Positions 35,574 through 46,901 of a stretch of 64,000 nt of DNA are shown here, piece by piece (positions within the stretch are counted from its first letter, which is position 1; every line of letters begins with the position of its first letter). Under the pieces are notes generated by a model. The model saw only the letters and a program-made list of their open reading frames with translations, was not told where the DNA came from and searched no databases. The stretch lies in contig OY727094.1 in NCBI GenBank assembly GCA_963402885.1, positions 17,858,501 to 17,922,500 on the forward strand, read 5' to 3'. Source of the DNA: Antedon bifida. Lineage: Eukaryota > Echinodermata > Crinoidea > Comatulida > Antedonidae. The position numbers and the translations under genes were made by a program.

Positions 35574-35619
35574 TTAGATCTAGTATACCAATTGATTTCT
35601 GTTGGTATACTAGATCTAA
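35574..35619. repeat. Perfect 18-bp hairpin
   Basis: TTAGATCTAGTATACCAA at 35574-35591 is repeated as its exact reverse complement at 35602-35619 around a 10-base loop. No flanking pattern identifies it as an element. Confidence 0.85.
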
Positions 35620-36159
35620 ACCTGTTACCTGTTTAAAAAACTGACAAACCAACAGGAATAAATTATATATAAATTAAATTATTATAGTATAGGCCTAACT
35701 TTACATTGACTAAGAAGTATACAATTTTATCAGGCTATCAAACATGATATGTTAAAGGAAATAGAGTTAAACTATATTAAAGTGTTCTCCTAAATCTACA
35801 TACTGTTGATCATTTTCTCTTTTAGGCTTTATGTTGTTTTTTTCTATGCTGGTATTAACAACAGTTGTTTCTATTAGCTAGCACTGTCTGAATTTAATAA
35901 AACTGTCAATCATGAGCAAAACTAACACAAAATGTAAGTTTAACGTTAAATCTTTAAACATAGACATATCCTGTTGTAACAACCCATTTAATTTTCTTCT
36001 CTTGTATCCAAACATTTCAATTCTCAACCAGCTTATTTCAGCTTCCTTCTTCCTTAAAACTCTTACTCTTAATAATCAAAATTATAAAATAATAAAATAA
36101 AATGTATAAAATGTATCTATAAAACCAGCAATATACTGTATTTCTTACTGTACTTACAT

Positions 36160-36440
36160 AACATCTACATTGCAAACTTACATATTATTGGCTAAACTGG
36201 AATAATCTGGTAATTCACAATAACTGGACTGACTTTCTAGTTGTCTGAATTCAATCAATTCATAGCACCAACTGTCTACTCTTTAAAGTATATTTCTATT
36301 ATATAGTATTCACAATGAATAGTACCTAACTTTGATATTACAAAAACGTGTCCACGGTCTATGCACTTATTAAATATAGATGCACAATACACAAGTATTC
36401 TATTGAATTTCACTTTAGAATTCTATACAATTCATTTACA
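36160..36440 (+). repeat. Segmental duplicate pair, copy 2
   Basis: The diverged second copy of 35120-35400, with the same block order. Confidence 0.6.
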
Positions 36441-36596
36441 AAACTGCTACACATGATTTCCTTTGGAATTGTAATACAAAACACAAGAAGTTGTTAAGTG
36501 TAGTATATAGACATAATATGATTCATACAAGTATCATTAAAACAAGTTTCAATAGAAAATCATTGCTATACTGTAAGGCCTATAGCAAAAACATAC

Positions 36597-36722
36597 CGTA
36601 CTATGTTGTCTGACATTTCGGTGGTTGGCGCACTTTTATGAGAAGTCTTCTTCAATGCTTTGCTATTTCTGCATTTGGTGGCAAGGTAACAACCACAAGA
36701 GGCATGCTGCCCAGTTATGAAC
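36597..36722 (-). CDS. Candidate internal or 5' exon
   Basis: A 126-bp minus-strand interval between TATTTTGCAG (acceptor) and GTATGT (donor), both strong sites. Only one phase is open (phase 2 on both sides, 42 codons), with HASCGCYLATKCRNSKALKK in its first half and APTTEMSDNIV near its end. It could also be a leader exon whose coding part starts at the ATG of MSDNIV. The phase does not match the ankyrin exon at 24439-24504, nor the phase-1 donor of the death-fold exon, so at least one further exon would be needed. I recognise no domain. It rests on splice signals and an open frame only. Confidence 0.35.
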
Positions 36723-38181
36723 CTGCAAAATAAAATAGATTACAGTAATGGCAGCTGTCTATGGAAATTAATGTTATTATGGCTTGGCACTAATGCAATT
36801 TATTAGTATGCAAATAATGAATGTTTGAGTTGTGGTGAGAAATGAATCATGAATTGAAAGATTGACTATTGTTAAAATAAGGTTGAACTGAGTTAAATAG
36901 AACAGTCAGTATTTCAACAGGAGGTTTTTTGAAAAGTTTGTTTAATCTTGAAAAACAATGATGCGGGCGATTGCAAGATCAATAGAGGGCGGATACTCTA
37001 CTATCTAGACCTATTAGTTACTATGATTCAATTCTGAAAATTACTCTTATTCTGCAGTGTGTGCCTGATAGATGTGTATGTGTTACATCACAGTGGATAT
37101 ATTCATACTTTTACATTTCTAATTTACAATATCCCTGTAGTTTTCCATAATTAATTATGATAGAAGTTAGTAATTTATTATCTTATTAATCTTTATCTTA
37201 AATGAAGTAAGTACTCGTCTAGGCTGACAACTCTCATAAATTATATGTGTCAATCGTTCCTTTAAAAATGTTGTGTGTTGGGCTTGGAACAATTTGGTAA
37301 GGTAGAGAATGTGTTCATGATAAAAAATACCTCCCTGATACGAATGTAAGAAATGATGCTCTGCTAAAGGTATTAAACCAAGCTTTACAAACTTAAAAGG
37401 ATGACATTGGGTAAAATGACTGGAAGAATTTTGGAGTTAAACATAAATCTGAGAAAAAAATATTTGCAAAACCATGTATAATCTTGTTGTATAGTGGGTT
37501 ATACAATGGTTTAGCTTTTACAGTAAGACTTTTCATGGTGTAGTGGTATTTTCAATGGAGTCATTCTTTATTCGTTTATGAATACTGGTGCACATTTACC
37601 CCACTCAGGGAATACAATCATGGAGGAAGTCTGTTTAAAGCCCCATTCCTTATGTTTTTTAGATCTAATTTAATAAGGTCACAAATTACATTCATCTTAT
37701 CCTATTGCGATAACTTGTTTTGTCTTTAAACGGTTAAAAATGTGAAAAATTCAAATCAATTTAGTACTGCATTGTTTTTCTCTTTTTATCGTATTACCAT
37801 AGAACGTACATTTAAGACAAGGAATGACCTGGTTTCATGCTTTTAAACTTGTTAACATAAAAACACGTAGGGAATGGGACTTTGAGGATGGGATACCTTC
37901 CATCAGTGGTTTACATCAAAACAATTGCGGCACACACTGTATAGTAATAGTAATGTATCACTTTTGCTACTGAGATATTTAACGGATTTATTCCTTAAGT
38001 TGTAGGTATTCAATATTAAAATTATTAAGTCTTGCATACCTCGCCAGTCGGAAAACTGCTGTGATAGACTGCTGTTACAGTAAGAAAGACAGGTACCTAA
38101 ATATCAGCTAGCTAGGCCCTAGTGAGGGCGGATCGGGGGCTTAACTTTAGGGTACCTAACTTTAGCCTACATACTTACTTT

Positions 38182-38563
38182 ACACGAATACAGGTCAACC
38201 CGTACCCATGCCAACTCGTACCCACCAACTCGTACCCAAATTTTGGCTTACTCGTACCCACAATTTTGGCTGACCCGTACCCATCATTGGCTGACCCATA
38301 CCCATCATTGGCTGGCCCGTACCCAAGTTTAATGCTATTTAAAGTATATCTATATTACATTTAAACCCAGTTTTATTAAATTTTTAGATACCAATCATAT
38401 GTTCGATATTATAATGGCAAAAACTATTGACCTAAAAAGTATAATAATATCTACAGACTCGTACAAAAAAAGCACAGCTTTCATCGTATTTGGGTACGTC
38501 GTATTTGGTCAAGTTAATACTTGAGGGCGCTGTTTTACATGGAAGATCAGAGCCATATATAAA
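38182..38563 (+). repeat. Left outer arm of inverted-repeat complex
   Basis: Matches 50949-51305 on the opposite strand with few differences. It starts with GAATACAGGTCAACCCGTAC, runs through a CGTACCCA minisatellite (to about 38330), then a unique part (AGTTTAATGCTATTTAAAGT, TCGTACAAAAAAAGCACAGC) and ends at AGATCAGAGCCATATATA. The arms enclose about 12.4 kb. Tandem repeats inside terminal inverted repeats are characteristic of foldback elements such as Drosophila FB and the sea-urchin TU elements. Confidence 0.75.
38196..38330 (+). repeat. CGTACCCA minisatellite, block 1
   Basis: About nine copies of (C/T)CGTACCCA or a close variant, spaced 10-22 bp, with linkers such as AATTTTGGCTTA and TCATTGGCTGA. 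Related blocks are at 38885-39115 and, inverted, at 51185-51290. Confidence 0.85.
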
Positions 38564-38825
38564 TGGCTCTGTGGAAGATGTCAGTGGTCGGCTGTGCTGC
38601 ATTCTATTTTTTTTCATTTATGAATAGTTATTAATCTAGTATTTACTACGAATAGTAGTACACGGAAATTGAAATACCCACTAGTCTGTGATGATGAAAA
38701 CTTTAATTATTAAAAGTAAACATGAATATCTTTTATACATAATTTGTATTTTCATTTTATTTTACAGATAATGATTTTTTAAAATCGTTTTAAAACGAAT
38801 GGTTTTTGTTGTTTTGTTTTGCAAT
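38546..38825 (+). repeat. Left inner arm of inverted-repeat complex
   Basis: Matches 40762-41023 on the opposite strand. It starts GAAGATCAGAGCCATATATA and includes TAGTAGTACACGGAAATTGA, ACCCACTAGTCTGTGATGAT and GGTTTTTGTTGTTTTGTTTT. It overlaps the outer arm by its first 18 bases, so two inverted repeats share the AGATCAGAGCC junction. Confidence 0.75.
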
Positions 38826-39205
38826 TTAAATATAAAAATATTCATACGGCAAAAGCATACCACTAGTTTTGCGCCGACCAGCTGGTCAACCCGTACCCAA
38901 ACCAACCCGTACCCATGCCAACTCGTACCCAACTTGGCTAACCCGTACCCAAATAATTGGTCAACTCGTACCCACTTTGGCTAACCCGTACCCAAACCAA
39001 CCCGTACCCATGCCAACTCGTACCTAAATATTTGGCTTACTCGTACCCATTATTTGGCTTACCCGTACCCATTTTTGGCTTACTCGTACCCATTATTTGG
39101 CCTACTCATGCCCAATTTGATTTGAATAATTACTTGTAATGATTTGATCGGCGCAAAACTAGTGGTATGCTTTGCCGTATGAATATTTTTATATTTAAAT
39201 TGTTT
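38820..39205. mobile_element. Small foldback element with CGTACCCA core
   Basis: Inverted ends of about 55 bp (left 38822-38879, right 39147-39205) containing ATATTCATACGGCAAA, then GCATACCACTAGTTTTGCGC, with a one-base indel. The core (38885-39115) is the CGTACCCA minisatellite, about thirteen copies. No ORF. It looks like a miniature of the larger complex around it. Confidence 0.7.
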
Positions 39206-39588
39206 TTTTATTTTACAGGTCTCGGTGAAATGTGTGCTAATAAAAATGACCATTGATTTGATTGTAAACTTCGTTTAACTAGGCATATATTTGTTAACAT
39301 TTATTTAATAGTAATATAGTTTTATAAACATATGTTTGATGTGTTTTTTTTATTTACGTAAGAGAACATTAATTAATAAAAAAATATTTTAACTGTTGTA
39401 TAGTATTACAATTCTCAATTAAGCCCAGGTAAAGTAGGCCTACCAACAACGTATAATTTTTATACTTATCAATTTTTATCACCTAATTATCTTCCCTGAT
39501 TAGATTCGATCAAGTAATTATTATTTCTATTGTATTGGTAATTTAAAATTGGTTGAATTAACAACGCCCTGTTTTAAGCAAAAAGCCC

Positions 39589-40364
39589 ACAGGGCTATGG
39601 GGTCGAATTACTCGTAGATTTCGTGTTACATGTTTTTGTTGACCGGGATTAACCTTTTATTATCTATTACGCATTTATGGGGCGTCAAAGAGACGACTCA
39701 GTCGTATGATCGTTTTCCATATATTGTATTTATTAATAATTCAGTGAAATGATCATATCGGGGATCATAATTATACACATACTGTAAGGCCTGCAGGGCT
39801 ATGGGGTAGAATTACTCGTAGATTTCGTGTTACATGTTTTTGCTGACCGGGATTAACCTTTTATTATAAAAAAACACGCATTTATAGGGCGTCAAAGAGA
39901 CGACTCAGCAATGACGTATGATCGTTTTCCATATATATTTTATTTATTAATAATTCAGTGAAATGATCATATACACGTACTGTAAGGCAATTAAACATTT
40001 TGGCAGATTTTCTTCTATAACAGCTACGTGTTTTTGCTGACTGGGGATTCCTCTTTTATATTAAAAAAACGCAATTGTAGTGTGTCAAAAAATAGACAAC
40101 GCAATGTGGCGTATGATCGTTTTCTATTTATTTTTTTTCTTAAATAATTCAGTAAAATGATCTGTTTGTTAATTAAACATTTTTGGTAGATGTTTCCTCA
40201 ATAACAGCTAGCTACATGTTTTTGCTGACGAGGGAATCCCTTTTTTTAAAAAAAATATGCATTCTATAATGTGTCAAATAAGACAAATTAATGACCTACG
40301 ACCGTTTTTCCATGGCAACGGATGTCGTATTATTTACTAAAATAATATAAACGTTCTGAAGGCC
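39589..40364 (+). repeat. Four tandem ~190-bp units with graded divergence
   Basis: Units at about 39589, 39794, 39990 and 40173 share TGTTTTTG(T/C)TGAC, a TTTTATTA-type run, TGTCAAA or CGTCAAAGA, a TATGATCGTTTTCCAT-type block and AATAATTCAGT(G/A)AAATGAT. The first two are nearly identical; the third and fourth differ progressively. Non-coding. Confidence 0.75.
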
Positions 40365-40761
40365 TACCTACACTGTCTGAGTATACTTAGGCTTACGTAT
40401 CTGATGATTTTTTTTTAGTTTTAGTAGTATGTATTTCGGTTTTTTAGTCATAATAATACAGTAATAATCATTACAAAATGAAAACGTAATAACAGCAAAT
40501 GTCGTACGTCGTTTGTAATTAAATGTTAAATTATTGGAGGTTACCTTTTATTATTATTCTCACATCCGTCATTGTATACTAGGGGATTTGTTTTATAAAC
40601 GGCAATAGGCCTAATCTACTTTCATTATTCTAATGCTCACTTAGCAGCAAAAATGAGGCTGGTATCCACTTAAATAGTTTCGTGATTTTAAAATACGAGT
40701 GACTACTTGAAAATGTATTAAATATTTTCGAAATGTTAAAACAGTTTAATATTTTCCAAAA

Positions 40762-41023
40762 CTTGCAAAACAAAACAACAAAAACCATTTTTAAAACGAT
40801 TTTCAAAAAGCACATTACTCATTAGGCCTACTTCATTATCTGTAAAATAAAATGAAAATACAAATTATGTATAAAAGATGTTTACTTTTAATAATTCAAG
40901 TTTTCATCATCACAGACTAGTGGGTATTTCAATTTCCGTGTACTACTATTTGTAGTAAATAATAGATTAATAACTATTCATGACATCTGACATCTTCAAC
41001 AGAGCCATATATATGGCTCTGAT
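40762..41023 (-). repeat. Right inner arm of inverted-repeat complex
   Basis: Reverse complement of 38546-38825 with small differences. It encloses, with its partner, about 1.9 kb that includes the small foldback and the four-unit tandem array. Confidence 0.75.
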
Positions 41024-41339
41024 CTTCAACAGAGCCAAATATATAAGGAGTTACGACATTGAAAATTAGAAGCCATTTTTGTGTCAAAGAATTCGCACGC
41101 TGAGGGCGCATGCGTCTATTTTGTATAGCGTTTTCCTGTAGTTCATGCATTATTTTTAGATTTTTTTTGTCTATGAAATAACACTTATATTCCGTTTTTA
41201 TTTTAGTAACTAATTTTTTTAATGGTATTAATTTGGTAACATATATATATTATGTCTATAATAACAAAAGAATAAATGCATCATCAAAGCATGGACCAAT
41301 ACAAAAAACACACAAATTCACCCCTCTTTTTATACAGTA
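41022..41339 (+). repeat. 318-bp direct repeat, copy 1
   Basis: Identical over its whole length to 44057-44374 by eye. It starts ATCTTCAACAGAGCCAAATA and ends CTTTTTATACAGTA. It contains TATATAAGGAGTTACGACAT, a motif that also occurs, inverted, at the right outer arm near 50935. About 2.7 kb of unique DNA lies between the copies. Confidence 0.85.
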
Positions 41340-43988
41340 CAGTCGGAGAGCCGCGTTGGGAAATATGACCGTTATTGCTGAATTTTCGACTTCGCATGAC
41401 GTCATAAATTTTAGAAGCCCTCTCTCGGCACAGAAGCATCAACGTTTCGCGCGAAAACATTAGCATAAAGTATACGTCATTTAATAGCTGTTTAATAAAC
41501 ATTAGTAGGCGAAAAATTAACCATATATGGTAAGATCAGTTCCTTATATGTTTAAGATGTCGCAGGTCACCTAATTTTCTGAATAATTTGTTGGATTTGT
41601 TGTCAGCGACAATTTCTTTCCAAAGTTCGTGTGCGTCCGTCAAAACTGAAGTTTTCTAACAGGTGTTTGTTTACAAATTTTCCATTAGTGGGATTTGCAT
41701 CCCATACAGTGAATTACCAAAAAACCGACGTATATGGATAGAGTAAGTATCAATAGTCTGTTTTACGTTAAAATTGGCTTGAAACCCTATTTAAGCTTCC
41801 TATAGCGAACATTTTAAAAAAGGTCCTCATGTCATATATTGTTACGTCTCGCGGCACTAGTTCCGTCGTGTGTGGTGCATGGTGTGTTGATTGTGGTTGT
41901 TGTAGGTGAGTATATGCACGACCTGGTGGATCGTTGTCGTATTATATCGGCCTAGGCCTAGTAACATGTTCTGTTAATAATTTAAATACTTTAGTTACAA
42001 TTTAGTATTATTAAAGTATCGTTACAATCCTACTCTATATTGAAGATGCATTGGGAAGTTTTAAAAAGATAATTAAGCAAATCGCAGCCTGATACAGGTA
42101 TAGGCCTACCTATTCTATATAGTTAAATATTTATTTATAGTAAAATTATTGACAACTGAGGGGTACAATTTATTTATAATATTAATAATTATTACAATAA
42201 ACAGACATAAGGAAATTTTGTATTTGCTGCTTTTTCATGGTAGGCCTATATCTGAAAATGTTTTCAGGTTGTTGAATAATTATACTGTATAACGATGCAA
42301 TGTTTTGTTCATATCATAGTGACAATTATTTAAATAGTTTCATTCATTACATTTCAGCTATTCATTTTCATTTTAGGTTTTTTGTTGGTATCAAGACTCG
42401 ACGATTTTCTGTCTCGTTCTTCAATATGAGGTTGGACGGTGGAAGCTGTAATGGTTTTCTCGATTTCAATATCATTGCTGCAGCTGATAGTTTTTCATTT
42501 TATTCGCTAATAATAATATAACATATACATTCATGCGCATTCAAGTTTTAGAAGCGTTTCAGATCAGTCAATGATAAGATATAAATTAAGTTGCAATTGA
42601 TTGATTGATTTACTTTATTAACCAGAGTCACACAGATACATACAATATAAACATATAAAACAATCATAAAATCAGTACAACCGTAAGACTCACGTAAGTT
42701 AATATGATATAGGCTAAGGCCTAGCTAGTTTGTTATGTTTGATGAACAAGGTGCTATTTAAATAATATATACAGTAGTAGTAGTATTTACTATTTATATC
42801 AGTATTGTTTGAAAGATATTTGTATTAAAAACTGCTTTTTCACATTCTGTATACGTAAAAAAAAAATTGGTTGCTTGTGTGAAATGCAAGTTGTATCTAA
42901 TAAAGTAATATTTATATACAAGTAAATGATGGACTTATATTTTTATATCTTGGTTTCAGCTGGGCCCATAATTATCTTTTTTTAAAACATGACCATATAA
43001 AAATACACGTTTGAGTCTCTGAAACAAACATGCCCGATTTTATAAAACATTCCCCATATATAAATTGAAAATGGGTTATTTATTTTTATTTTTCCATTTA
43101 TTGTTTTTTTAACAGTTTTTTATTTGTTCTGGGCCTCTAGTTTCTCCTTCAGGCTTCTTCAGGCTTCTTCTTGCTTGGTATATGAGCAGAGCTGGGATAG
43201 ACCTACCACCAGCCTAGACTATAGAATACCCAGCTACTATTATTAACACTCACTAGGGTAGGCCTACCTATTAGTATTATATCAGAATTACTCAGCCTAG
43301 CTAGGCCTAGAAAATACTATTTTTAGGCCTAGCTAGGCTAGAAATCAAGTAAGTAATTATAGTAGGTAGCCTTTCCTAGCTCAGAAACCAAATAGAACAA
43401 TAATCGGTGAGCAAATTGAAATCTTAGGCCTATGACGTAATACGCCTGCATGAAAACCGTATTGAACACAGACACGATTCGGTCCGGGACGATTCGTACC
43501 AGCTTCGTAAAACGTAAACAAAGTTTCAAAATGGCGATTTTTCGATCGAAACAGAACAGAAATGTAGTAGGTTTGGTTTGATTAGTGGGAGTTGCATCCC
43601 AAGAAAGCTTAAAATTAGATTTTTATTTTAATAGATAGCTTAATAGTTTATCTTGAAAGGATTTTAAATTTGCTTTGAAACCTTATCTAGAAAATATAAA
43701 ATTTAATGATTTTTTACCATCATTTAAAAAAAAATTAAAGTAAAAAAGTTTATACATAAAATAATGATATTTCTTGAAACAAAAAATCTGTGGAATTTAG
43801 ATCACAGTTTTTATCATTATTTACGCTTGTAGTTCAACTATTGAAATACGTTTATTGATTTCATTTAATATCAAAATTATACCATTTTCTAAGTGTACTA
43901 AAATAGCAAAAATTCCAACATTTTCCACGAAGCGCGCCCTCACAATGAATGAAATCAGTGATGCGTTACCAACGCGGCTTTCCGACTG
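41340..43988. other. Spacer between identical direct repeats
   Basis: No coding evidence. A GC-richer patch near 41860-41940 ends in TTGTAGGTGAGTATA, which could be a splice donor, but no open partner was seen. It holds a TTGATTGATT-type non-LTR tail at 42592-42700. Confidence 0.4.
42592..42710 (-). mobile_element. 3' tail of a non-LTR retrotransposon
   Basis: On the minus strand the sequence ends AATAAAGTAAATCAATCAAT, a polyadenylation signal with an ATCA microsatellite, as at the end of CR1/L2-group elements. There is no coding remnant; the left-hand limit in the element is uncertain. Confidence 0.4.
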
Positions 43989-44440
43989 AGTATATGGCTC
44001 TCTGTGTGTTTTTGACACAAACTTTCAGAGACTCGTTCATCATTTTATTTGTGATAATCTTCAACAGAGCCAAATATATAAGGAGTTACGACATTGAAAA
44101 TTAGAAGCCATTTTTGTGTCAAAGAATTCGCACGCTGAGGGCGCATGCGTCTATTTTGTATAGCGTTTTCCTGTAGTTCATGCATTATTTTTAGATTTTT
44201 TTTGTCTATGAAATAACACTTATATTCCGTTTTTATTTTAGTAACTAATTTTTTTAATGGTATTAATTTGGTAACATATATATATTATGTCTATAATAAC
44301 AAAAGAATAAATGCATCATCAAAGCATGGACCAATACAAAAAACACACAAATTCACCCCTCTTTTTATACAGTATATGGCTCTCTGTGTGTTTTTGACAC
44401 AAACTTTCAGAGACTCGTTCATCATTTTATTTGTGATAAT
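43989..44440 (+). repeat. 70-bp direct repeats flanking the second 318-bp copy
   Basis: The 70-mer starting AGTATATGGCTCTCTGTGTG occurs at 43989-44058 and 44371-44440 and brackets the 318-bp repeat, overlapping its ends by 2-4 bases. This looks like insertion or recombination of the 318-bp unit within a duplicated target. Confidence 0.8.
44057..44374 (+). repeat. 318-bp direct repeat, copy 2
   Basis: Identical to 41022-41339. Flanked by the 70-bp direct repeats and lying 156 bp left of the Ty3/gypsy 5' LTR. Confidence 0.85.
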
Positions 44441-44530
44441 TTGCCTTTATTATTTTAATATTGTTCATACCCTATTCAATATATTAAATATATCCACGAC
44501 ACTTTATTATTTTATTTAGTCATCAAAGCA

Positions 44531-44672
44531 TGATGTAATATATCGAAATAACGGCTGTAACATAAAGTCTAGCAATAAAACACATTCATCATGGCGCATA
44601 ACCACGAGTGTCCGTGTGATTGATTCTGCACGATAAAACCCGTTGTCTTCATCATAACCCACAAATATAACA
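44531..44672 (+). repeat. 5' LTR (142 bp)
   Basis: TGATGTAATATATCG to ATATAACA, identical to 50494-50635. It has TG...CA ends and an AATAAAA near 44574 that can serve as polyadenylation signal. Confidence 0.9.
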
Positions 44673-44673
44673 T

Positions 44674-44692
44674 TGGCGACGAGGATGGGATT
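44674..44692 (+). promoter_or_regulatory. Primer-binding site, tRNA-Ser type
   Basis: TGGCGACGAGGATGGGATT begins two bases after the 5' LTR. From memory of animal tRNA-Ser(GCT) 3' ends (closing CCTCGTCGCCA), complementarity extends over all 19 bases. It would prime minus-strand DNA synthesis. Confidence 0.75.
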
Positions 44693-44717
44693 AAAATTTT
44701 AACGTTGATGATACAAT

Positions 44718-45500
44718 ATGGATGTATTTAGTAACCAAATAAAGGCTTTTAATCCGGATGAAGACCAAAGAAATACGGGGTCCAGATGGACAAAATGGAC
44801 ACGCCGAATAGAAACGTACTTCACGGCGAAAAACATCAATGTAGACGCCCGGAAGAAGGCGCAGCTATTGCTACTTGCAGGGAGTAAGGTATATGATATC
44901 TATGATACTTTAGCCGAAGATAATGATACGTATAATGACTTGATTAGGAAACTAAATGGGTATTTTCACCCACTACAAGATTCAGCTTTATCAGTATACA
45001 CGTTTCGTGAGTTAAAACAGGGAGTACATGAGACCGTTGATCAATTTGTAACACGGCTAAAAATCGAAGGCGAACACTGCCAGTTTAATAATCTAGATAA
45101 CGAAATACGTGCTCAAATACTACAGAAAACAAGCAACAAAAAGCTAAGGAGAGAAATATTTAAACACCCAGCATGGACATTGGCAGTGGTATTAAATGAA
45201 GCGAGATCTCTAGAAACAGCAAAATTACGAGCGGAAAGCATTGAAAATCCTAAACCCAATTTCGATGATGGCGGTACTGAACAATCAGGTGAGATAAATA
45301 AAGTGAAGAGAAGCTCTAACCCACCGAGCACTAAATGTAGAAATTGCAAGGGTTGGTTCCCTCACAGTGGACAGTGTCCAGCAAGCGATAAAAAATGCTA
45401 TAATTGCAGTAAAATTGGCCATTTTGCAAGTTGTTGTCGCAATACACAGCAGCACGCATCACATTATCAGCAGAGAGGAGGACGCGGTACACGAGGACGC
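44718..45500 (+). CDS. gag portion of the gypsy element
   Basis: 261 codons from the ATG at 44718 to the point where the DNA transposon cuts in; a further 20 codons to the stop at 45563 come from the insertion. It begins MDVFSNQIKAFNPDEDQRN and has a capsid-like helical region (about 20-185). Two zinc knuckles follow at about 208-245: the first CX2CX5HX3C (CRNC, then H and C), the second CX2CX4HX4C (CYNCSKIGHFASC). An RG-rich tail follows. Gag packages the element RNA into particles. The start is the only ATG near the front and lies 46 bases after the LTR. The pattern of two unequal knuckles is that of Mag-type elements. Confidence 0.85.
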
Positions 45501-46901
45501 TGGGGTAGCACTAACATTTCATTTTGTTTAGCCATTTGGCGAAAGTCAAAATATTTTTTTTAGTCAAATCAGTTTATCTATAGCCAAAATGGCTAAAGTC
45601 CAATTTTTTTATTTAGCCAAATGAATCGGTCATTAGCCAAAATTAAAAATTGTTGAAATATAATGGTAAAAATGTTTTAGTTAATTTATCTATGTCAATA
45701 GGTCTATACACTGTTCCCTGAACGTTTTTGTAAGGCATTTGGGGAAAGAGAGCCATCACTGTGTATATTTGATTTAAAAAAATAATTGTTGTATTTTATA
45801 TGATCAAAACAATTGTTCAAATTGTTTTTAATCATACAGCATTCATACAGTTATCAATTTAAGAAGAAACATTTTACAGTTTTCTGAAATCCCCTGAACG
45901 CTATGTTATTTTTGTTTTTTACGCTTGGCTGGTGGCTTCCGTAACACGCGAAAATCCTAAGACTTTTACGGTCACCCACCGCCGCGCAGCGGGTGAATGT
46001 TTTTAAATTGGGTATGCTCAAGAGGTGCGAAAGTGCAGTAGCGCACGGTACGTCGTAGGCCTATATGCTAAATATATTTCTAGCAAACGAACACTCGTAT
46101 CGTTGTTGAACGTGCAGATAATATAGGCCAAAGCACAGGGAAAAGGCGTTTCTGTCGGGGGAGAAATTTATACCATCCCGGCTCGATTATTTATTACCCA
46201 ACAACACAGAAGCCGCGCCGGCGGCCGGCCTTGCTGTTTATATAGTCCGCAATAAATGCACGTGTGTGTTTAGCTAAATCCCCGTTAGACTCTACCATTT
46301 CCCGAATGTTGTTTTGTTTACTCTACTGACGCACTGCACGCACGAGGAAACTTTATTAAGGGTAAAATATGAAACTACATTATTGGAGCCTAAAATGCAT
46401 AACGCATGAATATTGATTTCGATAAGATCATTCATTGAAGATACTATGTTTTTTTTAATTTGAAAAGAACACCCTTATCGAAAAATAGACAATCCCGGTA
46501 AATAGCCGACCGTCGGCTGTCGAGTCGTCGATCGTTTGTGCAGCGCAACACGTGATAGTTTGGGTAGACTCCATCATCCATGTGTCGTGTAACGTCTGTT
46601 TCTCTGTGCAGTCTACCGCTGCTATCTCCATCATATTGAAAAAACAAAGAGACGCCTGGTACAACGAAACAAGTTGACGAAAATGGAGCTTGAAGTAAAC
46701 AACATGATAACGAACAAAATAAATGTTTGAAGATCGACAAATGGACCTTTTAGTTGAACTTTATGCTTTCGCCAAAATGATTATTTTATTATCTATTTTA
46801 TCATATGTCATAGCCAAAATGGCTAAAGTAGCCGTTTTATTTTTCGCCAATCTGGAAACGTTTTCGCCCATGGCGACTTGGCGATCGGCCAGTGCGAGCC
46901 C
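45501..46901. mobile_element. hAT-like non-autonomous insertion in gag-pol
   Basis: 1401 bp between GAGGACGC (45493-45500) and AGGGACGC (46902-46909), an 8-bp target duplication with two mismatches. Ends TGGGGTAGCAC and, inward from the right, GGGCTCGCAC agree at most positions. Subterminal AGCCATTTGGCGAAA and GGCGAAAACG, and internal AGCCAAAATGGCTAAA in several copies, are arranged symmetrically. It has no transposase. Taking out 1409 bp (insert plus one duplicate) leaves gag and pol in the same frame, which supports these borders. The 8-bp duplication suggests hAT. Confidence 0.65.

Larger units (their letters stand above)
31227..38180. other. Intron-like stretch with old duplications
   Basis: AT-rich DNA, no clear gene. 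Contents listed separately: duplicated pairs at 31766/33552 and 35120/36160, a hAT-type end near 32643, a TTAA MITE at 34600-34957, a perfect hairpin at 35574-35619, and one exon candidate at 36597-36722. The minus frame at 31288-31560 (90 codons) has no family resemblance or splice border and is not called. Confidence 0.45.

Noticed and set aside
38196..39115. Telomere-like repeat
   Set aside because: CGTACCCA is spaced irregularly by linkers, not a continuous short repeat, and is internal to inverted repeats.
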